Assembly (NCBI RefSeq): GCF_011745365.1
Contig: NW_024468914.1
Coordinates: 2,878,228 to 2,942,227, forward strand
Direction: 5' to 3'
Origin: Cryphonectria parasitica EP155
Taxonomy: Eukaryota > Ascomycota > Sordariomycetes > Diaporthales > Cryphonectriaceae
Length of the DNA: 64,000 nt
Shown here: piece by piece, positions 34,094-45,441 of the stretch
Layout of the letters: every line of letters starts with the position of its first letter
Numbering within the stretch: position 1 is the stretch's first letter
Position numbers and translations under genes: made by a program
The notes under the pieces: generated by a model
Database searches by the model: none
The model's input: the letters and a program-made list of their open reading frames with translations, nothing else
What the model was told of the DNA's origin: nothing

Positions 34094-35759
34094 CGCAGCG
34101 AAGGAATTCGAGAGCCGCTGGGATCACAGGAAGTGGTGCAAGGTGCCGTCCTATATCGACGATTGACAATGTATGCGCCTTACTAGATTGTCATTTAATT
34201 TATGCGAATGGTGTACGGATCCGCAGCCAAAGTCGGTCGAGATGAAGGACGATTTAAAGACCTATTTGCCACGTCGAACACAGATAGGGAGAGAGCGAGA
34301 GAGCGAGAGAGCGAGAGACAACATGAAACAATCGATGATGGGTGAGGAAAGCCAGCGACAGGATCAATCCCCTGGGAGGAGCCTGCAGCCTCAGTCCCAC
34401 ACCGCTGATTTGAAGATTGCTGCTGGGTGCCTTGATGTGGTGAGCGACAAGGGATGATGAGCTCGTCGTACGTTTTCTGCGGAAGTGTCGTCTGCCGATA
34501 TGCTAGAATCAACACACAAGAGACACACAACACCTCAAAACCCTTGGCAATGATTCGCAAGCTAGTTGAGAGAGAGGGGAGCTTCAAGCTGTTAAGGTGT
34601 GGGGGGGGTGGGAAGAGGGGCCTAGAGGTGGGGCAAGTCGGATGAGTGCCAGTGAGGCACAGCCCTCTTGTGTGGAGCCCTCGTCCCGCAAGCGCAGTGC
34701 AGTGGGGGCCCACAAGTGCAGTGGTGTAGCCCTGCTCAGTGTCCAATGCCCAATACTCAGTGCTTGGTTTTTGACCGAGAAGGGTCATCACTGTATACAT
34801 AGTACCTGATACACCATGCTACAGTATGTACTGTCGCACACTATAATGCCTGTATTGTAATTATTGGTACATACTGTAGTACTGTAGTAGTGTTCCTCTA
34901 CTGAAGGCAACAACTGATTCACCACATCAACAACCCGCCCTCCCGGATTCGGTTCTTCATATTCTTCAGATACCATAGCTAATCAGTCACCTTTGCCTAC
35001 TAGGCGGACAATACTCGATCTGTATGTAACTGGAGTAGCCAGCCGAGCCCAGTGTTCTTTTGTGCTGCACTTGAAATTGCCACCACTCTTTCACCTCAAG
35101 ACTACTAAGCACTGGGCGTCCTCTCTTCTCTATACCCTCTTCTGTTTGTTTGTACGGTCAAGAAGGAAGGCTACACCAGCCGCGAGGCTTTGCAGAGTCA
35201 GGGAGAGTAAAAGAAAAGGGGATGAGCGACAGGAAGGGGGAGGCCCTGTTAGTCATGCAGAGAGAGAAAGAGGACTGACTTGAAAAAGGACCGACGGGAG
35301 ACTTGAGGTGACGCCAAGGGCAAACATGCTCCCTCTGGAACACGGAAGGGCCTATAGTTACACGAGGGAAGCATGCAATTCCTCTCCCATTCTGACTACT
35401 ATTACAGTATATGCCATTTAGATAAAAGTGTATATATTTCAAAGTACCCAGCTCGCCAAAGATTGCAAGGACAGATCGCATGCCCTCCTCCACCGGTTCG
35501 AGAAGAATAAGAAGGAGAAGAAGCAGCTCTCCTTTGCAAGATTCCCCGTTCGCCCTCCAATTCGACTATCTCGACTCTCATCCACATCATGCGTCGTCGA
35601 TACTGGGCAAGCGGCGGCGGTTGTGGTGGGGGCTGGCCCCTCATGTACGTCCAACAACCCGGAGGCTGGGCCGAGCAGAGTAGGTAGAATCCTTCTTTTT
35701 CGTCCTCCATTGAGCCATCGTTCGAGACTATTAACCTTGAGCTGTTCACAGCATGGGGA
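34094..35759. promoter_or_regulatory. divergent spacer desaturase / Asn-rich unknown
   Basis: It contains a GAGAGAGC octamer repeat (34288-34318) and a long GTAC-word group at 34795-34893. A frame at 35480-35683 ends near a GTAGGT and could be an upstream exon of the next gene, but I could not build a consistent join. Confidence 0.5.
34288..34318. repeat. GAGAGAGC-type octamer tandem repeat
   Basis: Three to four units of GAGAGAGC with near-perfect period 8, about 195 bp upstream of the desaturase start. Confidence 0.8.
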
Positions 35760-36515
35760 ATGGGCTATGGACGACGTCCCAACAACAACAACGACGACAG
35801 CAGCAACGGCAACAATAATAACAATAACAGGACCACCGCCAACATCAACAACCTCCTCTTCCCCGCCGGCAGCCCTACTGATGCCCTCAGCCTCGACGCC
35901 CTCAGTGCCCTCTTCACCCGTCTCATACTGCAGAACCATCTGACCCGGCTCGCAGGCGACGCTCTCAGCTGTCCTTCTGGCGGGGGCGGAGGCGCTTGTG
36001 GGAATGATGGTGGTGCTCTCTGGGGATGCAGTCTCCCACCGCCCTTAGCCTCCTCGACCTCCCCAACGCCGTCTTGTCACCATCGCCACGGCTGCGATGG
36101 CTCAGCCCCTGTCCCATGCCCTAGGAATGTTAACATGTGTACCCACACAAATAACAGCAACAACAACATCAACATGGCTTACGTGTGCCACACCTGCCCT
36201 GCCGCCACAAAGCCGTACATGGGACCACACAACGTCTTCGTCATTCCCGCCGGGCATATCGGCGGTGGTGGTGGACTTGGACTCGGTGGCCTGGGGGGTC
36301 TCAGCGGCCCAAATTACAACATCATCGATCTCAACATGTTCCTTAGTGCGTTGGGTCTGGCCTTGGGCACAACGGCGTCGCCAGGTGCGAGTGTGAGCTT
36401 CTCACCGGCCACCGGCCATCATAATCTTCCTGTATTTGACCGGGCCCCTTGGGGTCAGACAGGCCACGGTGAGCTGGGATTTAGCTGCAGTCGGTGCAAC
36501 TTTCAGATGATGTGA
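35760..36515 (+). CDS. hypothetical Asn- and Gly-rich protein
   Basis: A single open frame of 251 codons. The N-terminus is rich in Asn (encoded by mixed AAC/AAT), then LSLDALSALFTRLILQNHL reads like an amphipathic helix. Gly-rich and Cys/His-containing segments follow, and the end carries FSCSRCNF, a CxxC. A central part (GGGGLGLGGLGGLSGPNYNI) is low complexity. I recognise no family. The start at 35760 is the second ATG; the ATG at 35753 is in another frame that ends soon. It may have an upstream exon. The opposite strand has an equally long frame in part, so reality is only moderately supported. Confidence 0.45.
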   Translation: MGYGRRPNNNNDDSSNGNNNNNNRTTANINNLLFPAGSPTDALSLDALSALFTRLILQNHLTRLAGDALSCPSGGGGGACGNDGGALWGCSLPPPLASSTSPTPSCHHRHGCDGSAPVPCPRNVNMCTHTNNSNNNINMAYVCHTCPAATKPYMGPHNVFVIPAGHIGGGGGLGLGGLGGLSGPNYNIIDLNMFLSALGLALGTTASPGASVSFSPATGHHNLPVFDRAPWGQTGHGELGFSCSRCNFQMM

Positions 36516-36872
36516 TTCGATACCGAGGCAGCAAGAGTACGTCGTAAATCTGCTGTCGTCAAGGTGAATACCAAAACAAAAATAGACGAGATTTTATTGA
36601 AAGAGGGAAACGAGGAGGGAGAGGTCAGGGAAAGAAAGAAAAAGAAATGTTGGCAAGGATTTAGAAACTCTCTTTTCCGGCTTCTCTTTTCTTCTTCTTT
36701 CTGTTTTGTTTGTCTGCCAATTCATTCGCTACCAATTCTATTACTCTTTACTCTCAACACCTCTCCTCCTGACCCTGACCGCTCTGGCAATGATGTGAAA
36801 GGAGTCTCCATGTACATGCGAACACCAGCAGGGCATCTAGTTTACAACCATGTCGTCCTCTCCCCCACCCCT
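36516..36872. other. convergent spacer, pyrimidine-rich
   Basis: A 357-bp 3'-3' region between the unknown gene and dihydrolipoamide dehydrogenase. It has a purine-rich then a T/C-rich part and one isolated GTAC word near 36811; nothing else is seen. Confidence 0.6.
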
Positions 36873-38640
36873 TTAGAAGTGGATGGCCTTCGAGTAGGTA
36901 GCCATGGCTGCCTCCTTGAACGCCTCAGCCAGCGTGGGGTGGGCATGGCACGTCCGTGCAATATCCTCTGACGACGCTCCATACTCCAGGGCCAGTGTGC
37001 CCTCAGCAATCATCTCGCCGGCGTTGGGACCGATGATGTGCACGCCCAGCAGCCTGTCAGTCTCGGGGTCCGCCAGCATCTTGACCATGCCGTCGGTGTC
37101 GAGGTTCGTCTTGGCGCGAGAGTTGGCACTGAAGGGGAAGGTTCCAACACGGTACGGGGTGCCGGCGCTCTTGAGGTCCTGCTCGCTCTGCCCAACCCAA
37201 GCGACCTCGGGGTAGGTGTACATGACGGACGGGATGCAGCCGTAGTTGACGTGGCCGTAGCCCTTCTTGATGTACTCGATGGCCGCGACAGCCTCCTCCT
37301 CGGCCTTGTGCGCCAGCATGGGCCCGAAGGTGACGTCACCAACACACCGGATGTGAGGGAACTTGGTCCGGTACTCTTGGTCGATGATGACGCGTCCGCG
37401 CTCGTCCAGCTCCATACCGATGTTCTCCAAGCCCAGGCCGGCAGTGTATGGACGGCGGCCGATGGCAACAAGGACGACATCGGCATCCATCTATAAAGGT
37501 GGTGATGGTCGCAATGGTCAGCAAGACGGAGAGATCCTCACAGGGGGGACACGGAGCCAGTGTCGCGAATCTAGGAGGAAGTGGAGGTGTGTGGACTTAC
37601 AGACTCGGCTTTGCCGCCCTTGGCAGCATCAACATCCAGCTTGACCTTCTCGCCAGAGCTGTCACCGCTGACGACCTTGGTGTTCAGCTTGAAGTCGATG
37701 CCCTGCTTCTTCAGGATCTTCTGGGCTTGCTTGGCGATCTCGGCGTCCATGCCCGGGCCGCCAATCTGGCCCAGGAACTCTACGACAGTGACCTTGGAGC
37801 CCAGGCGGGACCAGACAGAGGCCATCTCCAGGCCGATGATACCGCCGCCGATGACGACCAGCTTTTCGGGGACCTGCTCCAGAGCGATAGCGCCGGTGCT
37901 CGACACAACCTTCTTCTCATCGATCTCCAGGCCGGGGAAAGGGGTAGCCTCGGAGCCGGTGGCGATCAGGATGTTCTTGCCCACGACGCTGGTCTCGCCG
38001 CCGTCGTTCAGCTGGACCTTGATCTCGTGCTCGCTAGCGAAGGAGCCGGTGCCCTTGATGTACTCGACGCCGTTCTTCTTGAAGAGGAACTCGACACCCT
38101 TGGTCAAGCCCGAGACGGACGTGTCCTTGGCCTTCATGAGCTGGGCCAGGTTGAGCTTGACATCGTTGACCTCGATACCGCGGTTCTTGGTGTCGTGGAG
38201 GATGGTGTGGTAGAGATGTGAGTTGTTGAGGAGGGACTTGGAGGGGATGCAGCCGACGTTCAGACATGTACCGCCGAGGGTACCACGCTTCTCGATACAG
38301 GCGACCTAGAGAGAGAGGGAACCGGTTTTCAGTATACGTCGGACCAGACAAAACGCAACGCCGCCAAGACACAAGGGGAGAGGAACAAGGTGAAGAAGAA
38401 GTAGAAGAAGAAGAAGCAAAGCTATTGCCTGGCTATAGGTAGAGCACGCACCTTCAATCCCTCCTGGCCGGCCTTGATGGCAGCAACATAACCGGCGACA
38501 CCACCACCGATGATGACCAAGTCCTTCTCCTCAGCCTCGGTGGCATACGACCGCCTCCATCTCGGTACGACAACGGGAAGGGTGGGCTTCGTAAACGCAG
38601 AGCGGACCGCGGTGCGCGGTATTAAACGGCTGGCGAGCAT
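36873..38640 (-). CDS. lpd1: dihydrolipoamide dehydrogenase (E3), mitochondrial
   Basis: Three exons on the minus strand, 38640-38452, 38305-37601 and 37490-36873, all phase 0, 503 residues. The N-terminus is a basic presequence ending near RRSYAT. An FAD-binding motif [10 protein letters not shown] (about 45-54) is followed by the redox disulfide [13 protein letters not shown] (C77-C82), an NAD-binding motif [29 protein letters not shown], and the catalytic HPTLAE (His about 482, Glu about 487) at the dimer interface. E3 reoxidises dihydrolipoamide in the pyruvate, 2-oxoglutarate and branched-chain dehydrogenase complexes and the glycine cleavage system. Length and all active-site residues are intact. 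Confidence 0.97.
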
Positions 38641-39342
38641 CTTGACCTGTCTGCGGAGTGTTGGCGCGGCGGGGATCAGAGTATGATGGGAGGAGAATAA
38701 GAAGAGTGGAGGAATAGGCGCAGAAGTAGAAAAGAGCCTGCGGGTTAGCCTACGGCAAAAGGCGCGGAAAATGAATCAGAGGTGGCGACGCGAGGAAGCA
38801 AAAGCGCGCGATTACAGGTCTCGTGCCTGGTGTATCCGGACTAGTTTTAGTAATAGGAAAGAGGCGAACGTCCAAAGACCGACCAAGAAAATAAAAAAGA
38901 GTGAGCTTCAATTCCACGTCGTCATGCACCCTTTCTCTAACAATCGAGGCCCGGGAGTACGGTGGTCCAGGTCTTTAGCGGATGAGCTTTTTTTTGGGCG
39001 GGAGCTTGTGGCAGGCAGTAAGTGCCACTGCACTCTAAGCTGTGCTTAGCTGGGCTGGACCCAAGCCGCTGCGAACCGTGCACCTGATCCGTTCTTTCCC
39101 GGGCCCTCGGGTCCAGAAGAAACTACCATGTCCGGGGGTTTGGATTAAACTGGATCGTCATCATCATGGTCGTCCTTGCCACAGCCACCATGTTGCAAGG
39201 GGAGAAAGAAGAAAGGATAAAGGAAAATAAGTGAGGGCAAAAGGGGAAAACTAGACTCGTCATCATACCGACCACCTATGAAATATCTAATGTTTGTAAC
39301 ATGCACACCAAAAGGGTATCTACTGTATCCAATTGAATCCTC
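38641..39342. other. upstream region of lpd1 and 3' flank of NOM1
   Basis: No coding frame of note. It holds scattered purine-rich stretches and only single GTAC words, without a cluster. Confidence 0.6.
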
Positions 39343-41895
39343 CTACTCCTCCAGGTCCATCGCCCCTGACACGCCTGGGTTGGCACGGAGTACCTCAATC
39401 GCAGTCTGGCATGCCTTCTTGACCTTCCTGCCGTCCTTTTTACTAGCAAACAAATCCGACTTCACCAACCTCTTCTTCAAAAAATACTGCAGCCCCTTGG
39501 ATAGCTCTGGCATGGCAGCCACCGGCCCGACAACGCTCTCCACGTCGTTCTCGGCCTTCGGAAGCTCGAGGAACAGCATGATTAGCATAACCTCCAAGAG
39601 ATCTCGCGTCTTGGGCCGCACATAGGCCAGGTTGAGACACTTCAGTACGCTGAGCCCCAGCGCTCCTTGGGCGATCAGAAACCCGAACATCTTGGCAACA
39701 CCGAAGATGCGCTGTGCGTCGATTCCCTCTGCGTCCTCATCGTCCGCGTCCGTGTCCTCTCCGAATAGGGATTCCCCCAGCCGCCGGAAGAATTTCCAGA
39801 GGCTGTCCTGGAACGCAAACTTGATCCTGCTGTCCCCACAGACCTTGCGCGCCACCAGGGCGTAATATGGATTGTACTGTGGCTCGAGGCTGGTGCATTG
39901 CATCACGACGTAGGCGATTTCTTTCTGCCTGTCCTTGTTGAGTCGCAGCTTCATCAGCCGGTTGTAGGCATCCTCGTAGTCGCATGCCGACATTATGGCG
40001 ATGAAGATGGAGAGACGGACGTCCGTATTCATGCCGTGTTGTTTGCCGACAGCGGCCAGATCAGGCATCACCTCGTCGTCACTGCTGAGAGCATCGCTGT
40101 CCACATCGTCCGCACCGTCACCGACACCGTCCTCGCCCTGGCCTGCGGAAACCTTGTCCCGCCCAGCCCAGCTGGCTCCGACTAGCCACCACTTGCCTCG
40201 CTTGTCCGATTCTTCGATGTCCTTCAGCCCGATGCGTAGAGGCTCGGTTGCTTTTAGTTTTTTTGTGTGCAGGGACCCCAGGAGCTTCTTCATGCGCGTC
40301 GTGTGATCTTGTACCACGGCTGTAGCGCTGGCCCCGGCCTTGACCTTATTGTTCTTCAGATCGTTGATGCTTTCGATCATGAACTTAGTGCGGACAGACA
40401 TATTTCCCTCTCCGTGTTTCTTGACTGCGGGCCCTATGAGGGCCACAATGTCCTTGAGTGCTAATGGGTCGTCACGCCGAAGAGACTGCCCTGCCATGCG
40501 GACTATCCTCAGCAGCAGCTCCGCATTATGTTCGGAGAGGTTGCTGAGGAGGAGTTTGATATAGTCAAAAATCAAGTTGCAGCGGATAAGCTGGAAGTTA
40601 TATATCTCCGACAGGAAGGTGATCAAGTTCGAAGTATGCTTGGGGACACTCGAGGCGTCCCCTTCAGGAACTTGGGCAAAGTGGTGCTGAAATCGCTCCA
40701 CCGTCTGCTGTAGCAGCTGAGCACCAAAGTCCGGCCCGACGACCTGGTACACAGCCGTGGAGAAGCCGGCGTTGAGAATCAGGAGGGTATCAGGTAAACT
40801 TGTAGGCTCACATATCTGGACCAGCACCAAATCGACCAGAATAGATGTGACATGCTGCCGAGGGTACTCGCGATATAGTTTCTCGACATCGCCGAGGATC
40901 GCGAGAAGATTAGATTCTGTAAGACGATTGATGAGACCTTGAGTCTGCCTTCGAATACGTGACAGCAACTCTGCGTCCGAACCGCTTTCCTGGCGTCGAC
41001 CTGGTGGCACGTACTTCTGCGCCGGCGCTGTCGATGTTGTTGGGGCCACATATGGATTCTCTCGTTTCCGGGCTGGCTTCTCTGCTTCCTCGGCATCCGA
41101 GCCTGAACTGTTGAGATCGTCACTGCCCTCGTCATCATCATCGTCGTGGTCCGTCTCGCTATCCAGATCGGCTGCTTCTTCGAGATCATCCAGGTATCCC
41201 AGGCCGTCATCACCGCTGTTATCTTCACTGAGTTCCGTGGTCTGACGCAAGGCTTTCCGTCTCTTTTGAGCCAGCCACTCGTCAGCCTCAGCCTTCCGCT
41301 TCCTCTTGGCGCTCAGATCTTCATCGACTTCACTGTCTCCGTCTAGGTCGCCCAGGAGATCACCAAGGCCGTCTTCATCAAATGATTTGGGAAGAGACTT
41401 TCGGTTCTTGATGCCTAGTTTGCGCTCGAGCGCCGCAATTTCCGCATCCTCTCGAGCCAACTTGTCCTTGGTTGCTTTGGATACCTTGGGAGTAATAGAC
41501 ATGTTTGGCTCCTCTAGATCTTCTCCTGACTCATAATCTTCCCCGTAGTTATCATCGTCGTCGTCGCCTGAGAAGCCATCAAAGTCATTACCGTCAGATG
41601 CAGAGTCGACAGTAGACGGCTTCTTGGGTTTCGTTGCTATCCTTGGCGGGTTTTTTGTAGTATCCTCCGTCTTCTGTGAGTCAGATGTGCGAGTGAAAGG
41701 ACGTCCGGAAGGGGTCCTCTTCTGCGCCGGCGCACTTCGCTGTCGCCTCTGCGCCCTCTCCTGCTTTCGCCGCTCCTTTCGAGATGTCTGCGGCTGGCCT
41801 CTTCTCGAAGGCGGCTGATCGGTATCGCCTCCTAACTGCTTCAGAAGACTGGCCGGAAGACTGGGCCGGAGAGGCTCCCGGCCCTTTGGCGCCAT
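39343..41895 (-). CDS. sgd1: nucleolar MIF4G/MA3 protein NOM1 (yeast Sgd1)
   Basis: A single exon of 850 codons. The N-terminal third is Lys/Arg-rich then acidic (DGNDFDGFSGDDDDDNYGED), typical of nucleolar proteins. A MIF4G domain begins near residue 300 (LLSRIRRQTQGLINRLTESN) and an MA3 domain near 620 (MNTDVRLSIFIAIMSACDYE, then DAYNRLMKLRLNKDRQKEIA). This order is that of NOM1/Sgd1, which is needed for 18S rRNA maturation and recruits a DEAD-box helicase (eIF4AIII/Fal1) through MIF4G. It is divergent from SRP14 with a 522-bp spacer. Confidence 0.93.
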   Translation of the reverse strand: MAPKGREPLRPSLPASLLKQLGGDTDQPPSRRGQPQTSRKERRKQERAQRRQRSAPAQKRTPSGRPFTRTSDSQKTEDTTKNPPRIATKPKKPSTVDSASDGNDFDGFSGDDDDDNYGEDYESGEDLEEPNMSITPKVSKATKDKLAREDAEIAALERKLGIKNRKSLPKSFDEDGLGDLLGDLDGDSEVDEDLSAKRKRKAEADEWLAQKRRKALRQTTELSEDNSGDDGLGYLDDLEEAADLDSETDHDDDDDEGSDDLNSSGSDAEEAEKPARKRENPYVAPTTSTAPAQKYVPPGRRQESGSDAELLSRIRRQTQGLINRLTESNLLAILGDVEKLYREYPRQHVTSILVDLVLVQICEPTSLPDTLLILNAGFSTAVYQVVGPDFGAQLLQQTVERFQHHFAQVPEGDASSVPKHTSNLITFLSEIYNFQLIRCNLIFDYIKLLLSNLSEHNAELLLRIVRMAGQSLRRDDPLALKDIVALIGPAVKKHGEGNMSVRTKFMIESINDLKNNKVKAGASATAVVQDHTTRMKKLLGSLHTKKLKATEPLRIGLKDIEESDKRGKWWLVGASWAGRDKVSAGQGEDGVGDGADDVDSDALSSDDEVMPDLAAVGKQHGMNTDVRLSIFIAIMSACDYEDAYNRLMKLRLNKDRQKEIAYVVMQCTSLEPQYNPYYALVARKVCGDSRIKFAFQDSLWKFFRRLGESLFGEDTDADDEDAEGIDAQRIFGVAKMFGFLIAQGALGLSVLKCLNLAYVRPKTRDLLEVMLIMLFLELPKAENDVESVVGPVAAMPELSKGLQYFLKKRLVKSDLFASKKDGRKVKKACQTAIEVLRANPGVSGAMDLEE

Positions 41896-42417
41896 TCTGA
41901 ATGTTGTACAGGATCGATTGCCCTGGCGTCGACGGTAGTTGCAAGTCCAGAGTACGCTTGAACGGGAAACAAGAGACGGTCAGTGAGTTTGCGATTTGTA
42001 GATGAGAAACTCAAAGAGTCGATAACTGAACTTTTTTGTGGGGCTTCTAGCATCCCGCTAGAAATTGCGGGACTGGCATCGCGCATGGCGCCCTACCACT
42101 AGAAGTACTTAAAGTATCTAGCCTGTCATGCCTGTTAAGGCCTGCCAGATCAGCACTGGGGGTCTAAAAAATGCAAAAGCAACCATCTTTAGCGCACTTG
42201 AGGCGGCCAAACTGTGGGGCCATCCATCTGTAGACAGGCTTGCACCTCAATCCGACCTCACTTCACTTGATGCTTCACAAGCTCATGTCTGGCCGCCCTT
42301 CGTCCTCAACCCCGCGCTTGGGCATACTTCTCACTTCGCATTTCTCTGTAACTCTTTCACACTACTATCATACCAACGCATGGTCACAGGCACACAACCT
42401 CAACTCGCTTGCCCATC
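41896..42417. promoter_or_regulatory. divergent promoter region NOM1 / SRP14
   Basis: A GTAC-word AGAAGTACTTAAAGTATCTAG lies at 42099-42120. No coding frame is supported. Confidence 0.55.
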
Positions 42418-43171
42418 ATGCCAGAGGGACATCTCTCTCACGATGAGGTTTGTCTCTTGCTCTCCCTCTGTCTTTCTCTTTCTCTTTCTCCTCCTGCATT
42501 GGCAGCCTTCAGGCAACTTCAGCTGACAATATGTTGTATAGTTTTTCAACAAACTGGGGGAGCTCTTTACTTCCCGGAAGGGCAAGGATCACGGCTCGGT
42601 CTATCTGACCCAAAAACGACGTACGGCTTCATCGTACATTCATCCTCAATTCTCATGGCCGCTGTCTCCCTCCTAGGTTCATGTGTTTGCGTTGGCCACG
42701 TGCAAGTGTACACGAGAAGGACTGCCACGCTCAGGCTGGAAGAGTGATGGATGGAAATGAATAAACGAGAATGAAGAGACAAAACAGAGCGGACACTGTT
42801 CTTTCACATTTTACCTCGCGACAACCATGCTGACCCAACGCTTTCCAGTCTCCCACAACGAGAATGGCCCCCTTCCGCGCAAAGAGGACCCCCTCGCAGA
42901 TATCTCCGCCACGCTCGCAGCTGAGGGCAACTCGGATGCTACCCCACCATCCACGTACCCTGTCCTCGTCCGCGCCACGAACGGCAAGGCTGGTGAGGCC
43001 AGGAAGGCTGGCAGGCGTGTGAAGCTGGCGACGGTAGTCGACTCGAACGCGCTGGACGCCTTTTACGCGCGGTACGCTGAGATCTGCAAGGCAGGCATGA
43101 TGGCGCTCAAGCCGAGGGACAGGAGCAAGAGGAAGACCAAGGCGAAGAAGAAGAAGGGCGCTACAGCTTAA
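42418..43171 (+). CDS. srp14: signal recognition particle subunit SRP14
   Basis: Three exons, 42418-42447, 42542-42620 and 42849-43171, 143 residues. Introns are GTTTGT...GTATAG and GTACGG...TTCCAG. Exon 1 gives MPEGHLSHDE; exon 2 gives FFNKLGELFTSRKGKDHGSV and YLTQKR, the classic SRP14 N-terminus; exon 3 holds the body (YPVLVRATNGK, ALDAFYARYAEICKAGM) and the Lys-rich tail. SRP14 forms the Alu domain of SRP, which slows elongation on ribosomes making secretory proteins. An apparent ATG at 42827 lies in the second intron and would miss the conserved N-terminus. Confidence 0.92.
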
Positions 43172-43563
43172 GGGCAGGAGAGTTGTGGGCGCAGAGTTGG
43201 TCGAGGATCCCACGACTACCTCCTGGCTAGTGAGGGCTAGGCTCATCGTGGATATGTGTCCTCTGCTCAGCATAGTTCATTGGGTTGTCGAGACCAGAGT
43301 CGTCATCTGACGTGCTTCCGTGCGAGTCACCCAGGGCTTGGGCCAGCCGACGACGGAGGCCAGTCGGCCGTGGAGCTGGCCCATGGAGAAAGAGGTCCAT
43401 CCAAGCGGGACAGAAACCGATGTATGGATGGAGATAGTAATCAGCTTACCAAAATAAGACGATGCTCCGACAGTATCACTTTGTTTACTATCCGTCGATC
43501 CAGGTCTTCCTCGACGAAATGATTCCTGTACGAACTTTATCTCTTGAGATTCTGTAGGTACTG
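43172..43563. other. 3'-3' spacer SRP14 / small Cys-rich protein
   Basis: No gene is seen in 392 bp between convergent stops. Confidence 0.55.
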
Positions 43564-43776
43564 TCACATATCCTCTTCCAGACTCTCTAATACTTCCCTC
43601 AAATTCCTGCAGTCCTCACACTCTCCCTTCTCCGGACGTCTGGCCACACCGACGTACATGACTAGGTTGTCCGGGCACCGCACCTGAGGGTCAAAGCACT
43701 CGCAGCTCGCCAGCTTCCTGTGCGCCTCCCACCGCTTCCCACATGTCGTGCACTTGAGATAGTGAATCTCGCACAT
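43564..43776 (-). CDS. small cysteine-rich protein, unknown function
   Basis: A frame of 70 codons starts at the ATG of MCEIHYLKCTTCGKRW. Cysteines lie as C-x2-C (CTTC) near the start, C-x-C in the middle (CEC), then C-P and a final C-x2-C (CEDC), which suggests a small zinc-bound or disulfide fold. Filamentous fungi carry many short proteins of the MC-x-I-x..C type; none that I know has a set function. No signal peptide is visible. An in-frame GTG three codons upstream is less likely as start. Confidence 0.5.
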   Translation of the reverse strand: MCEIHYLKCTTCGKRWEAHRKLASCECFDPQVRCPDNLVMYVGVARRPEKGECEDCRNLREVLESLEEDM

Positions 43777-45441
43777 CTTCTTCACTCCCCGCCTGCCTGC
43801 TTCCGGGTGCCCTGTCGTCTCTTCCCTCCCCCTCTCTTCTCTCTTGGCTTTGTATTTAGGTGAGCCTGTCTCTCCTTTATGACCTCTGGATTGTGTAGGA
43901 TGTCACTGGTGTAATTAGCTCATGAAACACCAGTTTTCAGGAGTTTGGGTCTTACGAGAGACTTGTAAGATATCGTCGCCTCCGTTTCGGTACTTTCGAA
44001 TCTATATGGTCTCCTCAGATAGCGCGTTGCAGCAATGTAAGGTTCGCGTCGTTCGCATCTTATATCCAAAAGACACTAATGGAGGCGGTCCAGTCTGTGG
44101 CAACATGTGAGTAGATGAGGGAAACAGTATTCATCTACCACAGCAGCTTGCATCAGGAATCACGGAAGATTTTGTTGTTTTTTTTCGGGGGGGGGGGGGG
44201 GGCGCCGTCACTTTGAACACGCCGACAAGTGGCAGCCGAATACTCCATAGACGAGACATGTTCCACAGAGCTCGTATGCTGCTTGTGCCGGGCTGGCGCA
44301 ACGTTACGCTGGCGCAAGGCACGGCTGGGTAGTGGCCAGACATGACGAGGGAAGCAAACTACCAATGCGTCGGTCTGTTTCAGGGCATTAGATTATGAAG
44401 TTGAAAATACGCACATCTGTGACGGAAGGAATGTAGTCAGCGCCCGTCTTAGGTTGACTCCGAGGACAAGATATGAGTTGATACGATGAGACCGACCAGC
44501 AATGACAAGAGCGGTAGGGACATGTTTGGTCACACACTTCTCGGATTCAAAACAGAGTAAGTGTCCCCTGACATTCATAGTAGCTAGGGTATGGGGATCG
44601 TTGCAAATACTGCCTGAACGCCCGCTCGAAACAGGTGTCATATTCATCGCATTGGGTATCTTGCAAGCAATAACTTTTGAGGTGTTCCTGGCGAACCAAC
44701 AGCCCGTATCGACGCCGTCAAGAGGTACACCATTCTTGCTCACAGATCCTGAGGCTGTCTGTCACCTCAATCCTCGCAGCTGCACGTTGTCAAATCAATA
44801 TTATCAGTCCCTAAAGCAGAGTACCTGGTACGCCAGCGCCGGCGGACATATCGTGGCGAGGCAACAATCGGCTCCAGACCCCGTTGCCGACGATGTTGTT
44901 GAAACCGCGAGGACCACCGCGTTCGCTCCGTGCACAATCCTACGCAATCATATCACCACTTCAACCACTTCACCGCAAAACCACATCCCTACGCCGACCC
45001 TTCCGCACCTCCGCGTCGAGAATAATCATATGCTATTCGACAATCTAAGGTAGTGCACGCCCGCCCCCTCCACTTCGAACACGAGCCTGACGTGTAGAGG
45101 TCGTGTGTGGCCGAACAGCCAGTTCTCACTTGTCCTTCTGCTGTGTTCCCAATTTTCAAGTCGGTCACCTCGGCTCTGTCCACTGACGTGCACGAGGTGT
45201 CGCAGATGATCGAAAACCCATATTGCTTTTCCGTTCGAATAATCGAGAAGATGAGATGGAATCAAAAAAGAAAGCAAAAAGAAAGAGGATAAAACGATTA
45301 AACAACGTTGGGGTTGTAGGGAAGGGGTGTCACCGAAAGGAGACATCCGCTGACAGGAGCGGCGCTCTCGTCAGGGATGACCCATGAAGCACCTGCTATT
45401 GTGTCCCAGCGGAAGCTGGAATCGTGGCAGCGGCGGAACGA
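43777..45441. other. gene-poor stretch
   Basis: It includes a 16-base G run (44187-44202) next to a T run. The longest frame (+, 44502-45053, 183 codons) has no domain and is overlapped by a 116-codon frame on the other strand. I do not call a gene. Confidence 0.5.

Noticed and set aside
37448..38221. 257-codon plus-strand frame
   Set aside because: It is antisense to dihydrolipoamide dehydrogenase and reads as Leu/Asp/Val-rich shadow sequence.
42827..43171. SRP14 starting at the ATG 42827 as a single exon
   Set aside because: This start would lack the conserved FFNKLGELF N-terminus, which is found in upstream exons with good splice sites.
44502..45053. 183-codon frame on the plus strand
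   Set aside because: It has no domain, is overlapped by a 116-codon frame on the other strand, and has no splice or promoter context; not strong enough to call.
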